From: Pseudomonas guineae
GTDB lineage: Bacteria > Pseudomonadota > Gammaproteobacteria > Pseudomonadales > Pseudomonadaceae
Direction of reading: 5' to 3'
DNA: 64,000 nucleotides
Assembly: GCF_900113745.1 (NCBI RefSeq)
Contig: NZ_FOQL01000006.1
Span: 38,010 to 102,009 of the forward strand
The notes under the pieces are model-generated. The model saw only the letters and a list, made by a program, of their open reading frames with translations. It ran no database searches and was not told the DNA's origin. Of this stretch, positions 1-8,695 are shown piece by piece. The position numbers and the translations under genes were made by a program. Numbering within the stretch: position 1 is the first letter of the stretch; the number at the start of each line of letters is the position of its first letter.

Positions 1-2
1 TT

Positions 3-79
3 TGGTGCACTCAGGAGGATTCGAACCTCCGACCGCTCGGTTCGTAGCCGAGTACTCTATCCAGCTGAGCTATGAGTGC
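3..79 (-). tRNA. tRNA-Arg (anticodon ACG)
   Basis: Read on the minus strand, the sequence folds as a standard 77-nt tRNA. The acceptor stem GCACTCA/TGAGTGC is followed by discriminator A and an encoded CCA. The anticodon stem CTCGG/CCGAG closes a CTACGAA loop, giving anticodon ACG (read as ICG), which decodes CGU/CGC/CGA. The T-arm GGAGG-TTCGAAT-CCTCC is intact. It lies 53 bp downstream of a tRNA-Ser on the same strand, so the two are probably cotranscribed. Confidence 0.97.
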
Positions 80-132
80 ATGTAACGCCGCACTGTAGAC
101 ATCTAAACCGCAATACCTACAACACTAAATAA

Positions 133-223
133 TGGCGGAGAAGGGGGGATTCGAACCCCCGACACCCTTTTGAGATGTACTCCCTTAGCAGGGGAGCGCC
201 TTCGGCCACTCGGCCACCTCTCC
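133..223 (-). tRNA. tRNA-Ser (anticodon GCU)
   Basis: This is a class II tRNA of 91 nt including an encoded CCA. The acceptor stem is GGAGAGG/CTTCTCC with one G-U pair and discriminator G, as expected for Ser. The anticodon loop CTGCTAA gives GCU, which decodes AGC/AGU. A long variable arm follows the anticodon stem. It sits between rsmA and tRNA-Arg on the same strand, the arrangement known from the Pseudomonas rsmA region. Confidence 0.97.
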
Positions 224-285
224 GCAACACGGGGCGCATGATAACCATGTTTTCCCCGTTTGCAAAGCCAAAATTTCGATAAAAA

Positions 286-471
286 TTAGTGGCTTGGTTC
301 TTCGCCTTTCTCTTTCTGGATGCGCTGGTAGATTTCTTCGCGGTGCACAGCAACTTCTTTCGGCGCGTTAACGCCAATGCGCACCTGATTACCTTTAACA
401 CCCAGCACAGTGACAGTGACTTCGTCACCCACCATCAAGGTCTCTCCAACCCGACGAGTCAGAATCAGCAT
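286..471 (-). CDS. rsmA: Carbon storage regulator RsmA/CsrA
   Basis: The 61-residue product is a small RNA-binding translational regulator that recognises GGA motifs in mRNA leaders and is sequestered by RsmY/RsmZ-type sRNAs. It begins MLILTRRVGE and carries the CsrA core with VHREEIYQRI, including the conserved Arg of the RNA-binding face (VHRE). Length and sequence are typical of Pseudomonas RsmA. The ATG at 471 follows a good AAGGAG/AAAGGA ribosome site. The gene lies 187 bp downstream of lysC with a terminator between them, so it probably has its own promoter, and it is followed by tRNA-Ser and tRNA-Arg. Confidence 0.97.
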   Translation of the reverse strand: MLILTRRVGETLMVGDEVTVTVLGVKGNQVRIGVNAPKEVAVHREEIYQRIQKEKGEEPSH

Positions 472-610
472 TCCTTTCTCCTTAGGGATATCAGTTCAGG
501 ACAACAGCAGTCTGCAAAATAAAATGGTGGCAGCCCCGAACATCTTAAGCAGAGCCTTCACCCAAGTATTGACCAGTGTGAGCAGAAAGAAAGCCCTGCT
601 CATGCCAACC

Positions 611-648
611 AAAAAAGGCGAAAGGCGCGGGATAAACCGCGCCTTTCG
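611..648 (-). terminator. Rho-independent terminator of lysC
   Basis: A perfect 12-bp stem CGAAAGGCGCGG/CCGCGCCTTTCG (619-630 and 637-648) with a 6-nt loop is followed, on the minus strand, by a T-rich run (CCTTTTTT). It lies 10 bp after the lysC stop codon. Confidence 0.9.
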
Positions 649-657
649 GATAATGCC

Positions 658-1152
658 CTACTCGCCCTTGCGGGCCGGGGCATCCAGTTCAAAAGCAGTG
701 TGCAGGGCACGCACTGCCAACTCCAGATATTTCTCCTCGATTACCACGGAGACCTTGATTTCCGAAGTGGAGATCATCTGGATATTGATATTTTCTAGGG
801 CCAACGACTCGAACATACGGCTGGCAACACCCGCATGGGAGCGCATACCGACACCCACGATGGAGACCTTGGCAATATCGGTATTGCCCACCACTTCACG
901 CGCGCCTAGCTCTTGGGCGGTTTTCTCCAGCACCTGCATGGCGTTGCTGTAATCATTGCGATGCACGGTGAAGGTGAAGTCGGTGGTGTTATCGTGCGCA
1001 ACGTTCTGCACGATCATGTCGACTTCTACATTGGCGGCACTGACCGGCCCGAGGATCTTGAACGCTACGCCCGGAATATCCGGTACGCCACGGATAGTCA
1101 GCTTGGCCTCATCGCGATTAAAGGCGATGCCAGAGATGATCGGCTGTTCCAT
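658..1152 (-). CDS. Possible internal start: LysC beta (regulatory ACT) subunit
   Basis: Inside lysC, in frame, an ATG at 1152 (MEQPIISGIAF) is preceded by a clear GAGGAAT ribosome site 6 nt upstream. The 164-residue product would consist only of the two ACT domains. In B. subtilis, Corynebacterium and Thermus the same arrangement produces the beta subunit of alpha2beta2 aspartate kinases. The start is inferred from the sequence; it could be fortuitous. Confidence 0.5.
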   Translation of the reverse strand: MEQPIISGIAFNRDEAKLTIRGVPDIPGVAFKILGPVSAANVEVDMIVQNVAHDNTTDFTFTVHRNDYSNAMQVLEKTAQELGAREVVGNTDIAKVSIVGVGMRSHAGVASRMFESLALENINIQMISTSEIKVSVVIEEKYLELAVRALHTAFELDAPARKGE

Positions 1153-1896
1153 GGATTCCTCTTCATCAATAGTAATGAGGGTGCCCGGACCCTCTTGAAA
1201 GCTGTGCAACACGCGCAGCGGGACGTTGTATTTGCCGGCGAACTCCACGGCGCGAATTTGCAACACCTTAGAGCCCAGGCTGGCCATCTCCAGCATTTCT
1301 TCAAAGGTAATCTTGCTCAAGCGCTGAGCCTTTGGCACAACCCGCGGGTCGGTGGTGTAAACACCATCGACATCGGTATAGATCTGGCATTCATCGGCCT
1401 TTAACGCCGCAGCCAGTGCCACACCGGTGGTGTCGGAGCCACCACGCCCAAGGGTGGTGATATTGCCGTGCTCGTCAACGCCTTGGAAACCGGCGACCAC
1501 CACCACACGCCCGGCCTTGAGGTCGGTACGCAACTTCTGGTCATCGATCTGCAGGATGCGCGCTTTGTTGTGCGTACTGTCTGTCAGGATGCGCACCTGA
1601 CTGCCGGTGTAGGACACAGCGGGTACGCCAATCTTGATCAGCGCCATGGCCAACAGGGCAATAGTCACCTGCTCGCCCGTCGAGACCATCACATCGAATT
1701 CACGCGGTACCGGCTGACCATCACTAACCTGTTTGGCTAGATCGACCAGGCGATTGGTTTCACCGCTCATGGCGGAAACCACAACCACAATGTCATCACC
1801 GTTTTCACGGAACTTCTTCACCTTCGCGGCTACCTGCTGAATACGCTCAACAGTGCCGACGGACGTGCCGCCAAATTTCTGTACGATCAAAGCCAT
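658..1896 (-). CDS. lysC: Aspartate kinase LysC (alpha subunit)
   Basis: ATP-dependent phosphorylation of L-aspartate to aspartyl-4-phosphate, the first step of the Lys/Thr/Met/diaminopimelate pathway. The 412-residue protein has the amino-acid-kinase domain (KFGGTSV at residues 7-13, GRGGSDTT around 150-157) and two C-terminal ACT domains (from about residue 265) that bind feedback inhibitors. Its length is that of the monofunctional Lys/Thr-sensitive kinases of Pseudomonas, with no homoserine dehydrogenase fusion. ATG at 1896 is the only start that keeps the KFGG motif near the N-terminus. It is followed by its own terminator and then rsmA; alaS lies upstream on the same strand. Confidence 0.97.
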   Translation of the reverse strand: MALIVQKFGGTSVGTVERIQQVAAKVKKFRENGDDIVVVVSAMSGETNRLVDLAKQVSDGQPVPREFDVMVSTGEQVTIALLAMALIKIGVPAVSYTGSQVRILTDSTHNKARILQIDDQKLRTDLKAGRVVVVAGFQGVDEHGNITTLGRGGSDTTGVALAAALKADECQIYTDVDGVYTTDPRVVPKAQRLSKITFEEMLEMASLGSKVLQIRAVEFAGKYNVPLRVLHSFQEGPGTLITIDEEESMEQPIISGIAFNRDEAKLTIRGVPDIPGVAFKILGPVSAANVEVDMIVQNVAHDNTTDFTFTVHRNDYSNAMQVLEKTAQELGAREVVGNTDIAKVSIVGVGMRSHAGVASRMFESLALENINIQMISTSEIKVSVVIEEKYLELAVRALHTAFELDAPARKGE

Positions 1897-2008
1897 TTCA
1901 AAGCCGCCTCAGCCCGTGAAGGGCGCCCATTAAACATTCAACTCAATAACCTGCCAAGGCCCGCCGGGCGTATACCGAGCCTTGGGCTGCGCGCCTAAAA
2001 TCAGGCAC

Positions 2009-4633
2009 TTATAAACCTTGTTCGACAAACGTAACAGCCAAGCCCAACGCGGCATCCAGCGCAGCCGCATCAACGCCGCCACCTTGCGCCATGTCCGGTC
2101 GACCACCACCCTTACCGCCTACTGCGGCAGCAGCTTGCTTCATCAGCTCGCCAGCTTTCAGCTTGGCGGTCAGGTCTTGCGTCACACCCGCCACAAGCAC
2201 GACCTTCTCGTCCTGCACGCCGCCGAGCAGAATCACTGCGCTGCCGAGCTTATTCTTCAACTGATCGACCATGGCCAGCAGCGCTTTGCCATCCAAACCA
2301 TCGAGACGCGCAGTCAGTACCTTGATGCCTTTAACCTCGATAGCCGAGCCCGCTAAGTCATTACCGGCAGCGCTCGCGGCCTTGGCCTTAAGCTGCTCTA
2401 ACTCCTTCTCCAACTGACGGTTGCGCTCTAGCACACCGGCCAGCTTGTCCAACAGATTTTCGCGACTGCCTTTAACCAGCGCAGCGGCTTCTTTCAGCTG
2501 TTCTTCTGCACCATTGAGGTAGGCAAACGCCGCAGCGCCGGTGACCGCTTCGATACGCCGCACACCTGCGGCCACACCGCTTTCGCTGATGATTTTGAAC
2601 AGGCCTATATCACCGGTGCGTTTCGCATGAATGCCGCCACACAGCTCAACGGAGAAGTCACCGCCCATACTCAGTACGCGCACCTGATCACCGTACTTCT
2701 CACCGAACAGCGCCATGGCACCTTTGGCCTTGGCGGTTTCGATGTCGGTTTCCAGGGTTTCAACGTCGCTATTGCCGCGTATTTCACGGTTGACGATGGT
2801 TTCCAGCTCTTTCAGTTGCGCTGGACTAATGGCCTCGAAGTGACTGAAGTCAAAACGCAGGCGCTGACTGTCGACCAACGAGCCCTTCTGGGTCACGTGA
2901 TCACCGAGTACCTGACGCAGCGCGGCATGCAGCAAGTGGGTGGCCGAGTGATTGAGCGAGGTGGCCTGGCGCACGCTGGCATCCACCTCCGCCTTGACTG
3001 AAGTACCGACGCTTAAACCACCTTTAACCGCCACGCCATGGTGCAGATAGGCGCCGCCTGCTTTATTGGTGTCGCGCACATCGAAGCGCACGCCGGTGCC
3101 CTCGAGGAAGCCGCAATCACCAATCTGACCACCAGATTCGGCGTAGAACGGCGTTTGATCGAGGACTACCACGCCCTCTTCGCCTTCATTCAGACTGTCG
3201 ACCGCCTGACCGGCCTTAAACAGTGCGATGATTTTACCGCTACCGCTGGTGCCCTGATAACCGAGGAATGTGGTGTCGCTGTCGACCTTGACCAGCGCGT
3301 TGTAATCCATGCCGAAGGAGCTGGCGGACCTGGCACGCTCACGCTGCGCCTGCATTTCGCGCTCGAAGCCTTCCTCATCCAAGGTCAGCTCGCGCTCACG
3401 GGCGATATCACCAGTGAGATCCATCGGGAAGCCGAAGGTGTCGTACAGCTTGAAGATCACATCGCCGGGGATCACGGTACCTTTCAGCTCAGACAGATCC
3501 TGCTCAAGAATCTTCAGACCCTGCTCAAGAGTCTTGGCGAACTGCTCTTCTTCGGTTTTCAGCACGCGCTCAATATGCGCTTGCTGCTGCTTAAGCTCCG
3601 GAAAGGCATCGCCCATCTCGGCCACCAGCGCAGCCACGATCTGGTAGAAGAAGCTGCCCTTGGCGCCCAGCTTGTTACCGTGACGGCAGGCGCGACGAAT
3701 GATGCGGCGCAACACATAGCCACGGCCTTCATTGGACGGCGTCACGCCGTCAGCGATCAGGAAGCCGCACGAACGGATATGGTCAGCCACCACTTTCAGC
3801 GAAGCCTGAGCTTCGTTGGCACAGCCAATAGCCTTGGCCGCGGCATTCAGCAGGCTCTGGAACAGGTCGATCTCGTAGTTCGAGTTGACGTGTTGTAGCA
3901 CCGCACTCACGCGCTCCAGGCCCATGCCGGTGTCCACACTCGGCGCCGGCAGCGGATGCATCACGCCATCAGCGGTGCGGTTGAACTGCATGAAGACGTT
4001 GTTCCAGATTTCGATGTAGCGATCACCGTCCTCTTCTGGCGAGCCGGGCGGACCGCCCCAGATGTGCTCGCCGTGGTCGAAGAAGATTTCGGTGCACGGG
4101 CCGCACGGGCCGGTATCGCCCATGGCCCAGAAGTTGTCCGAGGCGTACGGCGCGCCTTTGTTATCGCCGATGCGGATCATCCGCTCAGCCGGCACGCCGA
4201 TTTCTTTGTTCCAAATGTCGTAGGCCTCATCGTCGCTGGCATAGACGGTGACCCAGAGTTTTTCTTTCGGCAGGTTCAGCCACTTGTCGCCAGTGAGAAA
4301 CTCCCAGGCGTAGTGGATGGCATCGCGCTTGAAATAGTCGCCAAAGCTGAAATTACCCAGCATTTCGAAGAAGGTGTGGTGACGCGCGGTATAACCGACG
4401 TTCTCCAGGTCATTGTGCTTGCCGCCGGCGCGTACGCACTTCTGGCTGCTGGTAGCGCGAGTATAGGCGCGCTTTTCCAGGCCGAGGAAGCAATCCTTGA
4501 ACTGGTTCATCCCCGCGTTGGTGAACAACAGGGTCGGGTCATTGCCCGGAATCAGGGAGCTGGAGGCGACACGGGTGTGTCCCTTCTGTTCGAAGAAGCT
4601 GAGGAAGGCTTCACGGATTTCTGCGCTTTTCAT
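2009..4633 (-). CDS. alaS: Alanyl-tRNA synthetase
   Basis: Charges tRNA-Ala in the cytoplasm and edits Ser/Gly mischarging. With the start at 4633 (MKSAEIREAFLSFFEQKGH) the protein has 874 residues, the normal AlaRS length; an upstream in-frame extension of 17 residues is possible but is not family-like. Visible parts are the class II catalytic domain (N-terminal motifs, RYIEIWNNVFMQF near residue 220), the editing domain with the zinc-binding HSATHLLHAAL and the later CGGIHAKRTG motif, and the C-terminal C-Ala/DHHA1 region ending in the glycine-rich GGKGGGRPDMAQGGG. It lies upstream of lysC on the same strand, as in other pseudomonads. Confidence 0.97.
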   Translation of the reverse strand: MKSAEIREAFLSFFEQKGHTRVASSSLIPGNDPTLLFTNAGMNQFKDCFLGLEKRAYTRATSSQKCVRAGGKHNDLENVGYTARHHTFFEMLGNFSFGDYFKRDAIHYAWEFLTGDKWLNLPKEKLWVTVYASDDEAYDIWNKEIGVPAERMIRIGDNKGAPYASDNFWAMGDTGPCGPCTEIFFDHGEHIWGGPPGSPEEDGDRYIEIWNNVFMQFNRTADGVMHPLPAPSVDTGMGLERVSAVLQHVNSNYEIDLFQSLLNAAAKAIGCANEAQASLKVVADHIRSCGFLIADGVTPSNEGRGYVLRRIIRRACRHGNKLGAKGSFFYQIVAALVAEMGDAFPELKQQQAHIERVLKTEEEQFAKTLEQGLKILEQDLSELKGTVIPGDVIFKLYDTFGFPMDLTGDIARERELTLDEEGFEREMQAQRERARSASSFGMDYNALVKVDSDTTFLGYQGTSGSGKIIALFKAGQAVDSLNEGEEGVVVLDQTPFYAESGGQIGDCGFLEGTGVRFDVRDTNKAGGAYLHHGVAVKGGLSVGTSVKAEVDASVRQATSLNHSATHLLHAALRQVLGDHVTQKGSLVDSQRLRFDFSHFEAISPAQLKELETIVNREIRGNSDVETLETDIETAKAKGAMALFGEKYGDQVRVLSMGGDFSVELCGGIHAKRTGDIGLFKIISESGVAAGVRRIEAVTGAAAFAYLNGAEEQLKEAAALVKGSRENLLDKLAGVLERNRQLEKELEQLKAKAASAAGNDLAGSAIEVKGIKVLTARLDGLDGKALLAMVDQLKNKLGSAVILLGGVQDEKVVLVAGVTQDLTAKLKAGELMKQAAAAVGGKGGGRPDMAQGGGVDAAALDAALGLAVTFVEQGL

Positions 4634-4754
4634 AGGAATCTTCCAAAAACCAGCGGCCACAACGAAGCCGGCAAAGGGCCGCATTATATCGGGCCTGCGC
4701 CATGGGGCTAGTGACTTTATTGATAGATAACGGCTATTAAAAGCCCTGGGCTAT

Positions 4755-5759
4755 TCAGCCCGTGCGGAAACCGGCAAAGGCGGCAATAACCTTGTCGATA
4801 TCCACCGAGGCGATATCCAGGTGCGTCACCATGCGCAATCGCGGCGCAGCTGAGAGCTTGATGCCACGCGCAGCGCAGAAAGCCTGCAGCGCTCCGGCCT
4901 GCTCACCCACCTCGACGTAGACCATATTGCTCTGCACCGGCTCTACCGCGTAACCCTGCTCACGCAAGCCAGCGGCCAAGCGCTCGGCATTGGCATGATC
5001 GTCAGCCAGCCGCTGCACCTGATGCTCAAGCGCATACAACCCCGCAGCTGCGAGCATACCGGCCTGACGCATGCCGCCGCCGACCATCTTGCGCAAACGC
5101 CGCGCCCTGCCAATCAGCTCGGCTGAGCCGCACAGTACCGAACCAACTGGCGCGCCGAGGCCCTTGGACAAGCACACCGACACCGAATCAAAGTACTGAG
5201 TAATCTCCCTTGCCGGCACGCCCAGCTTGACCGCGGCGTTGTACAGGCGCGCACCGTCTAGGTGCAGTGCCAGTCCACGGCGCGTGGTCAGTTCGCGCGC
5301 CGCTTGCAGGTAAGACTGCGGCAGCACTTTGCCCTGCATGGTGTTTTCCAGCGCCAACAGACGAGTACGGGCGAAGTGAAAGTCATCCTGTTTGATGGCC
5401 GCTTCAACCTTGGCCAGATCGAGCGAGCCATCAGCCTCGCCCTCGATGGGCTGCGGCTGAATCGAGCCAAGCACTGCCGCGCCGCCGCCTTCGTATTTAT
5501 AGGTGTGCGCCTGCTGACCGACGATGTACTCATCGCCGCGCGCGCAGTGGGCCATCAGGCCGAGCAGGTTGCTCATGGTGCCGGTGGGCACAAACAGCGC
5601 AGCCTCAAAGCCCAACTCAGCGGCCAGATAGTGCTCCAGCCGGTTAACCGTGGGGTCCTCGCCATAGACGTCATCGCCAAGTTCAGCGGCCTGCATGGCT
5701 TCGCGCATGCCGCGTGTCGGCTGGGTGACGGTATCGCTGCGCAGGTCAATGATGGGCAT
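4755..5759 (-). CDS. ltaE: Low-specificity L-threonine aldolase
   Basis: PLP-dependent cleavage of L-threonine/L-allo-threonine to glycine and acetaldehyde. The 334-residue protein is a fold-type I beta-eliminating lyase: IDLRSDTVTQPT at the N-terminus, the substrate/PLP-binding HLDGARLYNAA (about residue 170), and the Schiff-base lysine in CLSKGLGAPVGS (about residue 200). ATG at 5759 is preceded by AAGGATTC. It stands between aruE and alaS on the same strand; 120 bp separate it from alaS. Confidence 0.93.
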   Translation of the reverse strand: MPIIDLRSDTVTQPTRGMREAMQAAELGDDVYGEDPTVNRLEHYLAAELGFEAALFVPTGTMSNLLGLMAHCARGDEYIVGQQAHTYKYEGGGAAVLGSIQPQPIEGEADGSLDLAKVEAAIKQDDFHFARTRLLALENTMQGKVLPQSYLQAARELTTRRGLALHLDGARLYNAAVKLGVPAREITQYFDSVSVCLSKGLGAPVGSVLCGSAELIGRARRLRKMVGGGMRQAGMLAAAGLYALEHQVQRLADDHANAERLAAGLREQGYAVEPVQSNMVYVEVGEQAGALQAFCAARGIKLSAAPRLRMVTHLDIASVDIDKVIAAFAGFRTG

Positions 5760-5941
5760 AACGAAGAATCCTTAGCATGACGGAAACCCGATGCTAAGGC
5801 GCCTTAGGCGGGCGAACAAGGTACAGATAGGGGGAACAATGGCGGGACAGATAGATCCGTGTGGATAGGCTGATGCACATTCGGGCTAAAGACTAACCCC
5901 GCTAGTATCCCGGATGAAATCCGGAAACCACCACACGCCGC

Positions 5942-6952
5942 TTAGATCAGCTGCACGTCTTCAGCGGGAACAATCAGAATGCCGGCACGTAGGCCGTTTT
6001 TGACCTTGGGATTGGGAAAGATGATCCGCGTACCCGGCTCATCGATCACCCAGCGGGTATCACTGAGATCTTCTGCCAGCAGGTAGCCAACGGGCAATTC
6101 GCTGAAGTTCTCGACATCCGCTGGCAGGTGCAACTGAAACGCATCGCTGTGCTTGATCACTTCACGGGCTACGGCAAACAGTTTCAGCTCGCCTAGATCA
6201 TCCGTGGCGCCTTCAAGCTCGCGCCCTTCAATCAGGGCCTGCAGGTGCAGCTCAAGACGATCAAGGTTGACCCGTTCGTTCTGCCCAAACGGCCGCGCCT
6301 TACCCAGCTCAAGCGTCAGGGCTTCAGCCCCTAACTGGCTATAGGTGAAAGCACTGAAGGTGACAGAGCTTTTGTTGTGCAGCAGGACTGCCTCAATTCC
6401 GGCAGCATTCAGGCGCGACAGCTCACGCTGGCTGCGCGGGCGACCGTCTTGAAAGGGGTAGAGGGCAAACTGCTCGATCTTCGACGCTCGAATAGCGGTG
6501 TGCAGGTCGTAATGCAGGCGCGTACGCTCGGGCTTACTGAAAAAGGCAGCCGCTAGATGCTCCAACTCACAGGCTCGCAGCGCCTCAGCGCCACTGTGCT
6601 GGTCGTGGCGACCGTTGAACAGGCGATTGATATCTTGCTCGATATAGCGCTCGCCGCGGCGCATGGCGGCAGTATTACCAAACAGAAAAAGAATCCGCGC
6701 CTGCGGCTGCAGTTGATTACGGGCAATGCCCTGCAGCAGGCGGTCAAGCAGTTCGATGGGCGCGGTTTCATTGCCATGGATGCCGGCTGAGAACAGCAGG
6801 TCCTGGCCGTTGTCGCGGGCCGCAGGCGGCGTCACTTCCAACGCCCCCTCGGCCAGCCAACGCAGGCGCGTGCCCTCCGGAGTCAGTTGAATCTTCGCTG
6901 CCGGCTCATGGCCGGCCAAGGTCAGTTCAAGCAGTTTGCCGAGGGCAAGCAT
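5942..6952 (-). CDS. astE: Succinylglutamate desuccinylase AstE/AruE
   Basis: Last step of the arginine succinyltransferase (AST) pathway: N2-succinylglutamate is hydrolysed to succinate and glutamate. It belongs to the zinc aspartoacylase/M14 family; the zinc-site elements HGNETAP (about residue 55) and HYDLHTAIR (about 145) are visible. I chose ATG 6952 (MLALGKLLELTL, 336 residues) because it has a GAGGAAA site and does not overlap the preceding gene; a longer form starting at 7006 would overlap that gene by about 44 nt. Last gene of the aru/ast operon. Confidence 0.95.
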   Translation of the reverse strand: MLALGKLLELTLAGHEPAAKIQLTPEGTRLRWLAEGALEVTPPAARDNGQDLLFSAGIHGNETAPIELLDRLLQGIARNQLQPQARILFLFGNTAAMRRGERYIEQDINRLFNGRHDQHSGAEALRACELEHLAAAFFSKPERTRLHYDLHTAIRASKIEQFALYPFQDGRPRSQRELSRLNAAGIEAVLLHNKSSVTFSAFTYSQLGAEALTLELGKARPFGQNERVNLDRLELHLQALIEGRELEGATDDLGELKLFAVAREVIKHSDAFQLHLPADVENFSELPVGYLLAEDLSDTRWVIDEPGTRIIFPNPKVKNGLRAGILIVPAEDVQLI

Positions 6953-6962
6953 GGGGGTTTCC

Positions 6963-7250
6963 TCAGTCGTGATTACAGTCAGGGCCGTGCACGTGATCGT
7001 CGTCATCGCCTACATCGGCGGCTTCCATTTCCACTTCCAAGCTAACCAGGTTAGTGGCCAGCGGGCGCAGCAGCAGGTTGGCGTATTCAGCTGCGCCTTC
7101 CTCGACCTCGACACCGATCATCAACTGGTTATTGCCCACTTGCTGGAACCAGATTTCCTGGCCCTGCCAGATCACGGCAAAGCGTGTGCAGGAGGTTTCC
7201 AGCTGGGTGCCGTCAGTGTCTTCGAGGATCAGTTGCAGGGCATCGCTCAT
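6963..7250 (-). CDS. Conserved small protein of the aru operon, metal-binding-like tail
   Basis: A 95-residue protein of unknown function between aruB and aruE; a similar ORF occupies this place in P. aeruginosa (recalled as PA0900). The body is a small beta-rich segment (SDALQLILEDTDGTQLE... IWFQQVGNNQLMIGVEVEEG). The C-terminus is acidic and rich in His, Asp and Cys (DDDDHVHGPDCNHD), a composition that often binds divalent metals. Ten nt separate it from the zinc enzyme AstE, so a role linked to AstE metallation is conceivable but is only inference. Confidence 0.8.
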   Translation of the reverse strand: MSDALQLILEDTDGTQLETSCTRFAVIWQGQEIWFQQVGNNQLMIGVEVEEGAAEYANLLLRPLATNLVSLEVEMEAADVGDDDDHVHGPDCNHD

Positions 7251-7271
7251 AAAATCTCCACAGTATTGGAC

Positions 7272-7331
7272 GTAGGGTGGATGTCGCTTTTTACATACAC
7301 CGGTGGATCGATAAAACGTGATCCACCCTAC
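7272..7331. repeat. REP-like palindrome (GTAGGGTGGAT ... ATCCACCCTAC)
   Basis: Inverted arms GTAGGGTGGAT (7272-7282) and ATCCACCCTAC (7321-7331) enclose an inner CGGTGGATCGATAAA block. The same family occurs at 18994-19062 and around the RAYT transposase at 28618-28708 and 29291-29332. The right arm contains the stop codon of astB. Confidence 0.85.
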
Positions 7332-8695
7332 TCAGCTAATTGAAAGGGATAAACCGCGCCCAGTTTAAGGATCTGCGTCAGTTCATCCAAGGCCGTACGG
7401 CACTCGTTCAGCAATTGTGGATCAGCCAGATCGTTTTCGCTCAGGCGATCGCGGTAGTGTTTGTCGACCCAGACGTTGAGTGTGTCGTAAAGCGACGGCG
7501 TCATGATCACGCCCTGATTGACCGCCGCCAACTCGTCTTCCTTAAGTGCCACGCGCAGGCGCAGGCACGCGGGGCCGCCGCCGTTTTGCATGCTCTGCTT
7601 GAGATCAAACACCTGCACCTCGCGGATCGGCCCGTTACCACTAGTCAGTTGCTGCAAGTAGTTCCAAACATTGCTGTTGTTGCGGCACTCTTCCGGCACG
7701 ATCAACAGCATGCCGCCATCGGCGCGACTCAGCAGTTGGCTATTGAACAGGTAAGACTTGACCGCATCCGCCACCGGCACCGCGTCACGTGGCACACACA
7801 CCGGCTGGAAGTTGCCGCCACGGCGAGCGAGCTTTTCACTTAACGCTGCCAGCACCTTATCGCTGTCGAGGAAGGCGTCTTGGTGATAGAACAGCACCTC
7901 GCCGTTACCCACGGCGATTACATCATTGTGGAACACGCCTTGATCGATCACCGCCGGCGTTTGCTGGGCGTAAACCACACCGTCATCGCTCAAGCCATGC
8001 AGGCGCGCCACGGCCTGCGAAGCCTCCAGGGTTTGCCGCGCTGGGTAGCGCTGCGGCGCCGGGAACCGACTATCAAAAGCACTGCGGCCGAATACAAAGA
8101 ACTCCACACCGGCATCGCCGTAGCCTTTGCAGAAGCGCGTGTGATTCGCCGCACCTTCATCGCCGAACTGAGCAACTGCAGGCAGCGCGGCGTGGTGGGC
8201 GAAGTGCTGCTCGTTGGCGAACATCGCGCCGAGCACACGGCTGGTGGTCGGGTGTTCAATGGAGCGGTGGAATTTGCAGTTGAGGTTGGCGGCGGTGAAA
8301 TGCACGCGACCATCGGCCGTATCGGCACTGGGGCTGACGGTGCAGGCGTTGGCCGTCCACATGCTGGAGGCCGAGCAGCTTGCAACCAGCAACGGCATGG
8401 CGTCTTTCGCGGCCTTCTGGATTACTTGTGCATCGGTGCCGGTAAACCCCAAGCTGCGCAGCACAGCCACATTCGGGCGCTCTTGCGGGGCCAGCACGCC
8501 CTGCTTGAAGCCCATCTCCATCAAGGCCTTCATCTTAGCCAGGCCCTGCTTGGCGGCCTCTTTCGGGTTCGACCCTACCTGGCTGTTGCTCTGTGAGGCC
8601 ACGTTGCCGTAGGACAAGCCGCCATAGTTATGGGTCGGCCCGACCAAACCGTCAAAATTGACTTCATATGCGCTCGTGCTGGCTACTGGGCTCAT
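7328..8695 (-). CDS. astB: N-succinylarginine dihydrolase AstB/AruB
   Basis: Converts N2-succinylarginine to N2-succinylornithine, CO2 and 2 NH3, the second AST step. The 455-residue protein has the diagnostic start YEVNFDGLVGPTHNYGGLS and belongs to the amidinotransferase superfamily, with catalytic-region motifs HFTAANLNCKFHRSIEHPTT and GGGPACLRLRVAL. Its ATG overlaps the astD stop in an ATGA (8692-8695), implying translational coupling. The TAG stop lies in the arm of a REP-like repeat. A slightly shorter start near the YEVNFDG is possible but has no better ribosome site. Confidence 0.96.
   Translation of the reverse strand: MSPVASTSAYEVNFDGLVGPTHNYGGLSYGNVASQSNSQVGSNPKEAAKQGLAKMKALMEMGFKQGVLAPQERPNVAVLRSLGFTGTDAQVIQKAAKDAMPLLVASCSASSMWTANACTVSPSADTADGRVHFTAANLNCKFHRSIEHPTTSRVLGAMFANEQHFAHHAALPAVAQFGDEGAANHTRFCKGYGDAGVEFFVFGRSAFDSRFPAPQRYPARQTLEASQAVARLHGLSDDGVVYAQQTPAVIDQGVFHNDVIAVGNGEVLFYHQDAFLDSDKVLAALSEKLARRGGNFQPVCVPRDAVPVADAVKSYLFNSQLLSRADGGMLLIVPEECRNNSNVWNYLQQLTSGNGPIREVQVFDLKQSMQNGGGPACLRLRVALKEDELAAVNQGVIMTPSLYDTLNVWVDKHYRDRLSENDLADPQLLNECRTALDELTQILKLGAVYPFQLAE

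Noticed and set aside
5910..5924. Hairpin CCGGAT-GAA-ATCCGG as aruE terminator
   Set aside because: Short 6-bp stem with no T-run on either strand; function not supported.
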